Shown: positions 8,960-16,485 of the stretch, in pieces
How positions within the stretch are numbered: the first letter of the stretch is position 1
Layout: every line of letters starts with the position of its first letter
From: Miltoncostaea sp963823515
Lineage (GTDB): Bacteria; Actinomycetota; Thermoleophilia; Miltoncostaeales; Miltoncostaeaceae
Direction of reading: 5' to 3'
Length of the DNA stretch: 64,000 nucleotides
NCBI GenBank assembly: GCA_963823515.1
Contig: CAWGMB010000014.1
Coordinates: 260,227-324,226 of the forward strand
Notes under the pieces: model-generated
Databases searched by the model: none
What the model was told of the DNA's origin: nothing
The model's input: the letters and a program-made list of their open reading frames with translations, nothing else
Translations under genes and position numbers: made by a program

Positions 8960-9760
8960 TCAGGTGCCGAGGTCGCGCCGGTCGACCACGACCAGCGCGG
9001 CGGCGGACGCGACCACGACGACGAGCAGGAGCGCGACCAGGTGCCATCCGGAGAAGCCGTTGCGCAGCGGGTCGGGCGCCGAGTAGTGATAGAAGGGCGA
9101 GAACCTCTGGGCGGTCTCCAGTTGCGACACGAGGGCGGCCAGGGAGTTCACGAGGTACGCCGCCACGGCCAGGGCTGCCGAGACGCCGATCGCCGCCCCG
9201 CGGCTGCCGGTGGCGGCGCCGAGGAACAGCGCGATGGCCCCGAAGCCCGTGGCGAGGATGACCGCCGCCAGCGTGACGGCCGCGAGGTGGGCGAGCGAGA
9301 GCCCCATGTCGATCGCCTGCACCCCGATCCAGAGGGCCACCAGCACGACGAGGCCCAGAGCCGCGACCTCGGCGGCCATGGCGCCGAGCTTCTCCGCCGC
9401 GACCCGGCGCCGCGTGACCGGCAGCGACAGCAGCAGGTCGAGGGTGCCGCGATCCTCCTCGCCGGCGATCGCCGCGGCCCCCGTGGCGACGGCCGCGATG
9501 ATGAGCAGCAGCGGCACGATGAGCGAGAACAGCTCGATGCCGAGGTAGCCGGCCGGCGAGGTGTAGTCGAAGCTGCCGCCGAAGCCGAACAACTCCTTGA
9601 GCACGTCGGGGTAGCTCTCGGTGAGCTCCGAGAAGCCGGGGTCGTCGCGGACCGTCGGGTAGACGGATATCTGCATGGCTACCAGCCCCACCAGTCCGAG
9701 CGCCCACCACGCGAAGCCGCGGCGCATGTCGCGCAGGGACTTCAGGAGGACGTCAGGCAT
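8960..9760 (-). CDS. ABC-2 type exporter permease
   Basis: 266 residues with six predicted membrane helices: one near residue 15-35, then four in the middle (LFSLIVPLLLIIAAV, LGLVVLVALWIGV, LAAVTLAAVILATGF, LAVAAYLVNSLAAL), and a last one before the C-terminal RRDLGT. The EEDRGTLDLLLSLPVTR stretch is the conserved cytoplasmic region of ABC-2 permeases. Its ATG overlaps the end of the ATPase gene by 8 bases. It exports an unknown substrate with that ATPase; drug or polymer export are common family roles. Confidence 0.9.
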   Translation of the reverse strand: MPDVLLKSLRDMRRGFAWWALGLVGLVAMQISVYPTVRDDPGFSELTESYPDVLKELFGFGGSFDYTSPAGYLGIELFSLIVPLLLIIAAVATGAAAIAGEEDRGTLDLLLSLPVTRRRVAAEKLGAMAAEVAALGLVVLVALWIGVQAIDMGLSLAHLAAVTLAAVILATGFGAIALFLGAATGSRGAAIGVSAALAVAAYLVNSLAALVSQLETAQRFSPFYHYSAPDPLRNGFSGWHLVALLLVVVVASAAALVVVDRRDLGT

Positions 9761-10604
9761 CGGCCGGCGCCGCGCGGTAGAGGCCGAGGAATACGTCCTC
9801 GAGGTCGGCTTCGTGGCTGTCGATGCCGAGCACCTCGAAGCGGGCGAGGCGCTTCACCAGAGGGTCGGCCGGCCCCTCGAGCGCCATCAGCACGACAGGG
9901 CCGTGCCGTTCCAGCTCGCGCACCCCGGCGATACCCGCCATCGCATCGGGCGGCGGCGGCGCGGCGAAGGTCACCTCCACGCGCTGGGGTGCGCGCTCGC
10001 GCAGCGACTCGACGGTCTCCACCAGCTCAAGGCGCCCCTCGCGCACCACGCCGACGCGGTCGGCGACGTGCTGCACCTCGGAGAGCACATGGGAGCTGAG
10101 GAAGACGGTGCCCCCGCGGTCGGCCGTCTCCCGGGCGAGCGCGGCGAAGGTCTGCTGGACGAGGGGATCCAGCCCACTGGTCGGCTCGTCGAGGACGAGT
10201 AGGTCGGGGCGGTGCATGAACGCCTGCACCATGCCGACCTTCTGGCGGTTGCCCCGCGACAGCGCCCGCGCCGGGCGGTCGAGGTCGAGGTCGAGGCGTG
10301 CCGCCAGCGCCTGCGCGTCGCCGGTGCCGTCCATGCCCCGTAGGCGCGCGAACCAGCCGACGAGCTCGCGACCCGTCATCCGTGGGTAGAGGCGCAGGTC
10401 GCCCGGCATGTAGCCGACGCGCGCCCGGACCCGCGCGCCCTCGCGCCGCGGGTCGCGCCCGAGCACCGCGAGCCTGCCCGCGGTGGGCCGGATCAGGTCG
10501 AGGATCATGCGGATGGTTGTCGACTTCCCGGCCCCGTTGGGGCCGAGGAAGCCGAACACCTCGCCCGCCTCGATGCGAAACGTCAGCCCCTCCACGCCCC
10601 GCAC
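9753..10604 (-). CDS. ABC exporter ATP-binding protein (DrrA/CcmA type)
   Basis: At least 283 residues. Walker A GPNGAGKSTTI, signature LSRGNRQKVGM, Walker B LLVLDEPTSGLD and switch His in LSSHVLSE. A C-terminal extension after about residue 215 is typical of DrrA-like ATPases. The GTG at 10604 is too far in: the frame upstream reads IEAEGLTKTYRHGV, the normal first strand of the domain. No ATG, GTG or TTG precedes this, only an ATC at 10643-10641. A rare start or an indel is likely. It overlaps and pairs with the ABC-2 permease. Confidence 0.88.
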   Translation of the reverse strand: MRGVEGLTFRIEAGEVFGFLGPNGAGKSTTIRMILDLIRPTAGRLAVLGRDPRREGARVRARVGYMPGDLRLYPRMTGRELVGWFARLRGMDGTGDAQALAARLDLDLDRPARALSRGNRQKVGMVQAFMHRPDLLVLDEPTSGLDPLVQQTFAALARETADRGGTVFLSSHVLSEVQHVADRVGVVREGRLELVETVESLRERAPQRVEVTFAAPPPPDAMAGIAGVRELERHGPVVLMALEGPADPLVKRLARFEVLGIDSHEADLEDVFLGLYRAAPADA

Positions 10605-10665
10605 GCCGTGACGATATGTCTTGGTGAGGCCCTCGGCCTCGATCGCCGGCGCGGGCGCGGGGTGC

Positions 10666-10818
10666 CTACTTCTCGGAGGGCGTGGGGTACTCGGCGCCGC
10701 ACCACTCGCAGTGGGTGATCGGCTCGGCGGCGTCGCCCTCGGCCGTCTCGGGGGCGGCGGGGGGCGCTCCGCACGCGCCGCAGCGGACGGCGGGGGCCTG
10801 CCCTGTGGAATCGGTCAT
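10666..10818 (-). CDS. Small zinc-ribbon protein, 50 residues
   Basis: Two CxxC pairs, Cys13/Cys16 (CGAC) and Cys37/Cys40 (CEWC), should bind one zinc; the segment between is acidic. AGAGGAGG lies 5-6 nt before the ATG. It lies in a minus-strand run after the CBS-DUF1918 gene (33-base gap) and before the ABC ATPase. A role in protein or nucleic-acid contact is usual for such mini-ribbons, but none can be assigned. Confidence 0.65.
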   Translation of the reverse strand: MTDSTGQAPAVRCGACGAPPAAPETAEGDAAEPITHCEWCGAEYPTPSEK

Positions 10819-10850
10819 GGCGACCTCCTCTGGCTGGTCCGGGCCGACCG

Positions 10851-11525
10851 TCATGGCCGGGCTCCGGGGATGTGCTGCACGACGGAGTCGGAGCCAGGGT
10901 AGTGCAGGGAGACGCGGCCCGTGTCCTCCCAGCGCACGAGGTACGGGGGGCCTCCGTCGGCGCCGCGGACCTCGAGCACCTCCGCGTCGCGGGGAGGCTG
11001 CCCCTGGCGGTGCGGGGTGACGACGAGCCGGTCCCCCGGCGACACCGCGGCGCGGCGCCCCGCCCCCGTGGGGGGCTTCGGGCGCTCGCCGGCGAGGGCG
11101 CGGGCGACGTCGAGCGCGGAGAGGATCCCGACGGGCTCGTCCACGCCCTCCTCGATCACCAGGACATGGGCCGTGGCGTACTCGGTCATCAGCAGCGCCG
11201 CCGCGGACAGGCTGTCCTCGGCGCGCACGACCACCTGTGGGGAGGCCGCGACCGCGCCGGCCTCGGCGCTGTCGTCCCCCTCTCCCCACGGGGCGGCGGC
11301 GACCAGGTCGAGGTCGGAGAGGACTCCCCAGCGGCGGTGGGCGGGAGCGGCGTCATCGCCCCCCGGCTGGAGGACGACGACGCTGTGGATCCGGTTGCGC
11401 GCCATCAGCTCCGCGACCTCCTCGATCGGGACGTCCGGCGTGCAGGTGACGATGGGGGTGGTCATCGCGTCGCGGACCAGGACGGCGCGAAGTCCGTGTG
11501 GGTGATGGTTGCCACGACTGGGCAT
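10851..11525 (-). CDS. CBS-pair protein fused to DUF1918
   Basis: 224 residues. Residues about 15-155 hold a CBS pair: the first repeat has VRDAMTTPIVTCTPDVPIEE and the second ends in GILSALDVARALAG. Residues about 165-222 are a DUF1918/SH3-like module (SPGDRLVVTPHR, GPPYLVRWEDTG). CBS pairs sense adenine nucleotides. DUF1918 proteins and CBS proteins (hypoxic response protein 1) are separate members of the M. tuberculosis DosR regulon; here they are one chain. AGAGGAGG precedes the ATG. A hairpin at 11582-11602 separates it from the upstream universal stress gene. Confidence 0.85.
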   Translation of the reverse strand: MPSRGNHHPHGLRAVLVRDAMTTPIVTCTPDVPIEEVAELMARNRIHSVVVLQPGGDDAAPAHRRWGVLSDLDLVAAAPWGEGDDSAEAGAVAASPQVVVRAEDSLSAAALLMTEYATAHVLVIEEGVDEPVGILSALDVARALAGERPKPPTGAGRRAAVSPGDRLVVTPHRQGQPPRDAEVLEVRGADGGPPYLVRWEDTGRVSLHYPGSDSVVQHIPGARP

Positions 11526-11581
11526 GTCGCCTCCTCTGGCGTGTCACCCGAAGCCTCGCTGTGGGCCGGTGCGGCGGCATC

Positions 11582-11602
11582 GGGGCGGGCTCTGAGCGCC
11601 CC
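11582..11602. terminator. Hairpin between usp and the CBS gene
   Basis: GGGGCG (11582-11587) and CGCCCC (11597-11602) enclose 9 bases, in the 113-base gap downstream of the universal stress gene. There is no T-tract; a weak terminator is possible. Confidence 0.3.
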
Positions 11603-11638
11603 CTCGGTAGTAGACCGCACGACCCCCGTCGCGCCCGG

Positions 11639-12079
11639 TCAGCCCTCCTCGGGCTCGGGCGGACGCACCAGTAGAACCGGGCAGGGAGCGTGATACGCGA
11701 CGTACGCGGCGAACCCTCCGAGCAGCGTCCGCTCCACGAACCCCCGGTGCGCGGCGGCGACGATCAGATCGACGTCGTTCTCGGCCGCCCATCGGCAGAC
11801 CGCTCGCGGCGGATACCCCTCCAGCGCGACGGCCGTGGCCCCGGGGACGGCCGCGGCACGGGCGTCGAGCCACTCCCGCGCCCGCCCCTCACGCTCGGCC
11901 GGGGGGTCCGCGTAGTAGGAGAAGGGGCCCGCGAGGGACGCCCGCGCCGGGGCGACGACGGTCACGAGGTGAAGGGCGCCCGGCGAGGCGGCCCGCAGGG
12001 AGGCGGCCTCGGCGAGGGCGGCCTCCGCGGCGGGGTCGTCCGAGATGCAGCAGGCGATGGTGCGATAGGGCGCGGGCAT
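11639..12079 (-). CDS. Universal stress protein (UspA family)
   Basis: 146 residues, a single Usp domain. The first strand is YRTIACCISDDPAAEAALAEA. The C-terminal signature region DLIVAAAHRGF then LLGGFAAYVAYHAPCPVLLV corresponds to the G-2x-G-9x-G(S/T) ATP loop, but with GGFA where GSVA is usual and no clear G-x-x-G. ATP binding may be weak. ATG 12079 with GGAGG 6 nt upstream is preferred over a longer frame. It probably belongs to a stress set with the CBS-DUF1918 gene downstream. Confidence 0.88.
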   Translation of the reverse strand: MPAPYRTIACCISDDPAAEAALAEAASLRAASPGALHLVTVVAPARASLAGPFSYYADPPAEREGRAREWLDARAAAVPGATAVALEGYPPRAVCRWAAENDVDLIVAAAHRGFVERTLLGGFAAYVAYHAPCPVLLVRPPEPEEG

Positions 12080-12209
12080 GTCGTCCTCCGTCATGGCGGG
12101 GCTCAGGGGTGCCGCACCGCGATGCTCCCACCCGCCGGCAGCCCCCTCCATCGGGGCCGGTCGCCGCAGCACGTGCGGGTTAGCCGAAGAGGCGTCCGGC
12201 GCGGACCCG

Positions 12210-12240
12210 TTGACGGGGGGCGGGGGGGCGGGGCTAGCCT
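12210..12240 (+). promoter_or_regulatory. Promoter with -35 TTGACG and -10 TAGCCT, leaderless
   Basis: TTGACG at 12210-12215, a 19-base spacer, TAGCCT at 12235-12240, then 6 bases and the ATG at 12247. The spacing implies that transcription starts at or within a base or two of the ATG. This is the best complete promoter in the window. Confidence 0.6.
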
Positions 12241-12246
12241 GGGGAC

Positions 12247-12993
12247 ATGTCCACCACCGAGCCCCCGCGATCGCCGACGATGAGTGGCGGCCGGATCGCC
12301 CTCTTGGTCGTGGGCTCACTGCTCGCCCTCCTCGGTTTCGGCATGGCCGTCGGGGGCGGGGCGCTCTGGTTGGTCCACGGGACCCAGCGCGACGCCGACG
12401 GCTACTTCACGAGCTCGACGGAGCGCTACGCCTCGACCGGATACGCCATCACCTCGCAGGAGGTCGACCTCGGCGGCGGGGGCGATGCCGCATGGGCGGC
12501 CGACCTCGGCGACCTGGCGCGCGTGCGCGTCACCGGCCAGGACGCCGCCCCGGCAGGACGGCCGCTGTTCATCGGCATCGGTCCGCGGGCCGCGGTGGAG
12601 GCGTACCTGGCGGGCGTTCCCCGGAGCGAGGTTGACGACGTCGACTTCGACCCGTTCCGCGCCCGCTACCTCGACGTCCCCGGAACGCGCGCGCCCGCCC
12701 CCCCGGCGGCGCAGGGCTTCTGGGTCGCCCGCGCCGCGGGCCCGGGCGCCCAGACGCTGGAGTGGGACGTCCGCGGCGGCACCTGGATGCTCGTGGTCAT
12801 GAACGCGACGCCGGTACGGGGCGTGGCAGCCGACCTCGGGTTCGGGGTGAAGGTGGACGTGCTGCTTCCGATCGCCATCGGCCTGCTCGTCGTCGGCCTC
12901 GTGCTGCTGGGCGCCGGGGTGACCATGGTCGTCTTCGGCGCCCGCGGGGGCAGCGGGGCGCCCCCCGACATGGAGCCGGCGGGAACCCTGTGA
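12247..12993 (+). CDS. Actinobacterial two-helix membrane protein, unknown function
   Basis: 248 residues: a short cytoplasmic N-terminus, a helix at about 17-42, an extracytoplasmic domain, a second helix at about 208-235 and a Gly/Pro-rich tail. The external part contains TDADGYFTSS-like and YASTGYAITSQEVDL stretches known from conserved actinobacterial proteins with this layout. It has no enzymatic motif. Leaderless start. Its TGA overlaps the GTG of the next gene, so both are made together. Confidence 0.75.
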   Translation: MSTTEPPRSPTMSGGRIALLVVGSLLALLGFGMAVGGGALWLVHGTQRDADGYFTSSTERYASTGYAITSQEVDLGGGGDAAWAADLGDLARVRVTGQDAAPAGRPLFIGIGPRAAVEAYLAGVPRSEVDDVDFDPFRARYLDVPGTRAPAPPAAQGFWVARAAGPGAQTLEWDVRGGTWMLVVMNATPVRGVAADLGFGVKVDVLLPIAIGLLVVGLVLLGAGVTMVVFGARGGSGAPPDMEPAGTL

Positions 12994-14768
12994 CCGCCCT
13001 CGCGCGCCTCATCCCGGAGCCCTCGCTGACGGAGGTCGACGCGGTCGACGTTGCCGCGGCCCCGGACGCGGCGTGGGAGCGCATCCGCCGCGGCGACCTC
13101 GGAGACTCCGCCCCGATCCGGGCGCTCCTCGCCCTGCGGAGCCTGCCCGATCGCCTCCGCGGCGGGGAGCCCGACCCGGCCCTGCGCCTCGACGATCTCG
13201 TGTCCTCACCCGACCGCCCGGGCTTCGCGATCCTGGCCGACGACCCGCCGAGCGAGGTCGCCGTGGGCGCGATCGGGGAGTTCTGGCACCGGGTGGTCCC
13301 GTTCGTCCACGTCGACGGCCCCGAGGCGTTCGCCGCCTTCGACGCGCCCGGGCAGGTGAAGGTGGCCTGGGCCCTGCGGGTGCTGGCGGGACCCGACGGG
13401 GGCTCGACCGTGTGCATCGAGGTTCGGGTCGCGGCCACCGACGCGGGCTCCCTGCGGCGCTTCCGGCGGTACTTCCGCCTGATCGGGCCCGGTTCGCGCC
13501 TGATCCGGCGCGCTCTGCTGAGCCGGATCGCGCGCGACCTCGGCCCGCGCGAGCGGTCGCTCCCGGGCGACGCGCTGCTGCCCGACGCAACCGAGCAGAG
13601 CACGCACTCGGTGGCCATCGCGGCGACGCCGGAACGGATCTGGCCCTGGCTGGTGCAGATGGGGCACGGCCGGGGCGGCTTCTACTCGATCGACGTCCTC
13701 GACAACGGCGGCGCCCGCAGCGCCCGGGAGATCCACCCGGAGATGGCGGGCATCCATGTCGGCGACCTCGTGCCGATCCGCCCGCGCGGCGACGCGGGGT
13801 TGGAGGTGCTCGCCGTCGATGAGGGCCGTGCCCTGGTGCTCGGCGGCCTCTGGGACGCCGGCGCCGGTCACCAGCGCCCCTTCGCCGCCCCGCGGCCGAA
13901 GCGCTTCTGGCACGCCACCTGGTCGTTCGCCCTCGAACCGCTCGGCGGCGGCGCCACCCGACTGCTGGTCCGCACGCGGATGGCCGCCCCCGCCGGCGGG
14001 CGGGTGAACCCGGCCTGGCTGCGCCCGGCCCATAACCTGATGCAGGCGACCCAGCTCAGGAACCTCGCGGCCCGGGCCGAGGAGCGCCTGCCGGCCAACG
14101 ACTGGCGCGACGTCATGGCCGGCCTTGGAGCCGTCGGCCGGATGGGCGTCTCCATGCTGACCCCGACGCAGCGCCCCCAGCGCTCCCGCTGGGGCGCGAC
14201 GCCCGAGCTGCTGGAGCGCCACCACCCCGGCGACGACCTGGTCGACGAGCCGCGCTGGGGCTGGACCCATGCCGTCGAGGTCGCCGCGCCACCGTGGCGC
14301 GTGTGGCCCTGGGTGGCCCAGATCGGCGCCGACCGGGCCGGCTTCTACAGCTACTCGTGGCTCGAGAACCTGGTCGGCTGCGCCCTGCGCGACGCCGAGC
14401 GGGTGCACCCGGAGTGGGAGTTGCGCGAGGGCGACGCGCTCCGCCTGCACCCCACCGCCCCACCCCTGCGGATCGTCGCGGTGGAGCCCGGACATCACCT
14501 GGTGGCCTACGGGGCGCCGGACGAGCAGGCGCGCCGGGCGGGCCGCCCCTGGGTGGCGGCGAGCTGGCTGCTCCTCGTCGAGGAGACCACCCCCGGGCTG
14601 ACCCGCGTGGTCAGCCGCTACCGCTGCGCCACCTCGGACGACCTGCGGACACGGCTGTCGTTCGGTCCCGCCCTGGTGGAGCCGATCGGCTCGACGATGG
14701 ACCGCCGGATGCTGCTCGGCATCCAGGGCCATGCCGAGCGGGCCCCGCGGGCCGTCGGGAGGATCTGA
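12990..14768 (+). CDS. Large protein with three SRPBCC/polyketide-cyclase-like modules
   Basis: 592 residues. Module 1 (about 10-190) starts VDVAAAPDAAWERI and ends in an Arg-rich helix. Module 2 (about 205-400) starts HSVAIAATPERIWPWLVQMG and includes GGFYSIDVLDNGG. Module 3 (about 425-580) starts HAVEVAAPPWRVWPWVAQIG and includes AGFYSYSWLENLVGC. Modules 2 and 3 are clear tandem copies of the same START/SRPBCC fold, which binds hydrophobic ligands; module 1 is more distant. GTG start overlaps the preceding stop (GTGA). No signal peptide or helix, so cytoplasmic. The role is unknown; three copies in one chain is uncommon. Confidence 0.8.
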   Translation: MTALARLIPEPSLTEVDAVDVAAAPDAAWERIRRGDLGDSAPIRALLALRSLPDRLRGGEPDPALRLDDLVSSPDRPGFAILADDPPSEVAVGAIGEFWHRVVPFVHVDGPEAFAAFDAPGQVKVAWALRVLAGPDGGSTVCIEVRVAATDAGSLRRFRRYFRLIGPGSRLIRRALLSRIARDLGPRERSLPGDALLPDATEQSTHSVAIAATPERIWPWLVQMGHGRGGFYSIDVLDNGGARSAREIHPEMAGIHVGDLVPIRPRGDAGLEVLAVDEGRALVLGGLWDAGAGHQRPFAAPRPKRFWHATWSFALEPLGGGATRLLVRTRMAAPAGGRVNPAWLRPAHNLMQATQLRNLAARAEERLPANDWRDVMAGLGAVGRMGVSMLTPTQRPQRSRWGATPELLERHHPGDDLVDEPRWGWTHAVEVAAPPWRVWPWVAQIGADRAGFYSYSWLENLVGCALRDAERVHPEWELREGDALRLHPTAPPLRIVAVEPGHHLVAYGAPDEQARRAGRPWVAASWLLLVEETTPGLTRVVSRYRCATSDDLRTRLSFGPALVEPIGSTMDRRMLLGIQGHAERAPRAVGRI

Positions 14769-14804
14769 CCCGGCCCGGCGCCCCGAGGCCGGACGGTGCG
14801 CTTG

Positions 14805-14967
14805 GAAGGTCTTTCAGAATGAAGCGGGGTCGGTCCGCCGCGAGAATCCCGCGAGGCAAGGACGCAGGGAGGGTGCGATAGCGGTCGCTATCGCCCCGAC
14901 CGAGGACGCCGCTTCGCGATGATTCGCGGCGAGCGGATGGCCGTGCTCGTCATTCTGAAAGACCTTC
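14805..14967. repeat. 163-bp element with 18-bp perfect inverted termini
   Basis: GAAGGTCTTTCAGAATGA at 14805-14822 is exactly inverted at 14950-14967. The interior is itself an imperfect palindrome: a 20-base GCGATAGCG-GT-CGCTATCGC core at 14875-14894, and outer stretches around CCGCGAGAATC that mirror GATTCGCGG at about 14921-14930. The whole element could fold as one long hairpin. It has no coding potential. The same arms with a 17-base interior occur at 4994-5042. It lies between convergent genes, so it resembles a MITE/REP-type element or a bidirectional terminator. Confidence 0.7.
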
Positions 14968-15180
14968 TCAGGCCGGCGAGATCTCCCCGTTCTTGACCAG
15001 CCGCTCGCGCGCGAGCGGGGCCAGGTGGTGGTCGGCGGCGACCAGCGCCTCGGTGAACAGCACACGGTCGATCCGCCCCTGGTAGACCGGGACGTCGGTC
15101 TCGTCGGCGGCGTGCTCCACCACGTGGGGCTCCACCTCGAGGATGGTCGCGATCTCGTTGGGCGTCATGTGGACGGACAT
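14968..15180 (-). CDS. Hypothetical protein, 70 residues
   Basis: Begins MSVHMTPNEIATILEVEPHV, compatible with a small helical DNA-binding or adaptor fold, and ends ERLVKNGEISPA. No family recognised. ATG 15180 has GAGGAG about 6 nt upstream. The repeat element starts directly after its stop codon, as for the gene at 5044-5247. Confidence 0.6.
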   Translation of the reverse strand: MSVHMTPNEIATILEVEPHVVEHAADETDVPVYQGRIDRVLFTEALVAADHHLAPLARERLVKNGEISPA

Positions 15181-15361
15181 CTCGTCTCCTCGGGCTTCGG
15201 GTGCGCGGGCCGCGCCGGGGTCCCTCCTGGGACCGGTGTCTCGACCTCCCAACCGTACCCGTCCGGCGGCATCCGCTCGTCGGCGCTCGCGCCGGGGTGG
15301 GTCGGTGCCCGCGACGTCGGCGCGTCCACCATGGCTCCCCGCAGGGCGCCGCGGGGTGAGG

Positions 15362-16123
15362 TCAGGCCCTGCGCAGGGCCACGAGCCCGCCCGCGGACAC
15401 GGCGACCGACGCGAGGACGAGGGCGAGGGTCGTCGCCAGAGCCGGTCCGGTCGACACGCTCACCACGTGCGCGACATCGGACGGGACGCCGCCCTCGGCC
15501 GTGCCGGCGTCGAAGTCGAGCCGGTTGGCGATCTCGCTCACGCGCATGAGGCCGGTCATCGCGCCATAGACGGCCCCGACCGATACGATCGCGAGTACGC
15601 CGAGCAGCCCGCGGATCTGGGCCGCCGGGCGACCGTGCCACACCAGGAACGCGCCGACGAGGGCCACGAGCATCGCGATCGGGCCGGCTCCGGCGACGAT
15701 CCCGCCACCGCTCACCTCGCCCCCCGCGAGCGTGACCGCCCGGTCGGCGTTCGCGATCCTCATCCAGGGGCCCCGCGTCAGCCCGGATGCGCCCGCGAGG
15801 AGCAGCCCTACGGCGAGCATCGGCGCGAGCGCCCGCACGCGGGCGCCCACGGCCGGCGTGGCGACGGCGAGCGGGGCGGGATCGGTTGCGAGACCGGTCG
15901 CCGCGGCCTGCTGCCAGGAGAGTACGACCGTGCGGAGGATCGCCGGAGGCGGGGCCGCCCGCCCCCTGGCGCCGAGGGCGGCGACGGCCCTGTCGACGGC
16001 CGCCGGGTCGAGGTCGGACAGCGCGCCGGCGTACGCCTCGGCCGCGCCGGGCTCGGCGAGCGCGGCGGGCCAGATCCGGGCGAGCGGGGCGGTCGCATCC
16101 GGCCGCGGCGAGGTGGTGCGCAC
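15362..16123 (-). CDS. Multi-helix membrane protein, unknown function
   Basis: 253 residues. The N-terminal 95 residues are soluble and helical (AYAGALSDLDPAAVDRAVAA). Four membrane segments follow at about 98-115, 140-165, 172-190 and 225-248. No motif or family recognised. GTG 16123 is the only reasonable start; no ribosome-binding site is evident. The 181 bases to the next minus-strand gene contain nothing obvious. Confidence 0.6.
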   Translation of the reverse strand: MRTTSPRPDATAPLARIWPAALAEPGAAEAYAGALSDLDPAAVDRAVAALGARGRAAPPPAILRTVVLSWQQAAATGLATDPAPLAVATPAVGARVRALAPMLAVGLLLAGASGLTRGPWMRIANADRAVTLAGGEVSGGGIVAGAGPIAMLVALVGAFLVWHGRPAAQIRGLLGVLAIVSVGAVYGAMTGLMRVSEIANRLDFDAGTAEGGVPSDVAHVVSVSTGPALATTLALVLASVAVSAGGLVALRRA

Positions 16124-16202
16124 GCGCCCCCATCGGCACCGGGGGGCGCCGGGGATAGCCGCGCGCCCGCGGGGGACGATCGCCGGAGGGCCCCCGACGC
16201 GC

Positions 16203-16208
16203 TACGGT
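16203..16208 (+). promoter_or_regulatory. -10 box of a leaderless promoter
   Basis: TACGGT, 6 bases before the GTG at 16215. This spacing decides the start of a short gene that has no ribosome-binding site. Confidence 0.5.
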
Positions 16209-16214
16209 CCGGGC

Positions 16215-16427
16215 GTGAGCCGCGACGACGCGACCGGGGAGCCGCCCGCGCAGGGTCTGCGCTGCGCCGAGTGCGGCGAGCGGATCCGGCCCGGACGCGC
16301 TCCGGGCACCTACACGCACGTCGCGCGCCTCGTGGCCGCGTGCGACCTCGACTCCGACCACCGCGCCGCCCCTCCGCCGGCAGCGAGCGCGCCCGGCGGA
16401 GAGCCGCCCGGGGCGGACCCGGGCTAG
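16215..16427 (+). CDS. Small zinc-ribbon-like protein, 70 residues
   Basis: A CxxC pair (CAECGERIRPG) is followed by HVARLVAACDLDSDH, which could supply a His and a Cys for a zinc site. The tail is Pro/Ala/Gly rich. The leaderless GTG start is set by the -10 box. Single-gene unit convergent with the helicase gene. Function unknown; short zinc proteins like this are frequent in high-GC actinobacteria. Confidence 0.6.
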   Translation: MSRDDATGEPPAQGLRCAECGERIRPGRAPGTYTHVARLVAACDLDSDHRAAPPPAASAPGGEPPGADPG

Positions 16428-16485
16428 ACGCCCTTGACGGTCGGCCCCGGCACCCGCCGGGCGCGCAGGGTCGATCTTCCCGCGT

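Noticed and set aside
13206..14732. A 508-residue minus-strand open frame
   Set aside because: Antisense to the SRPBCC protein, with no motifs and shadow-type composition.
14811..15065. Small coding frame inside the 163-bp repeat element
   Set aside because: The apparent peptides arise from the palindrome itself and differ by strand; no ribosome-binding site and no conserved family.
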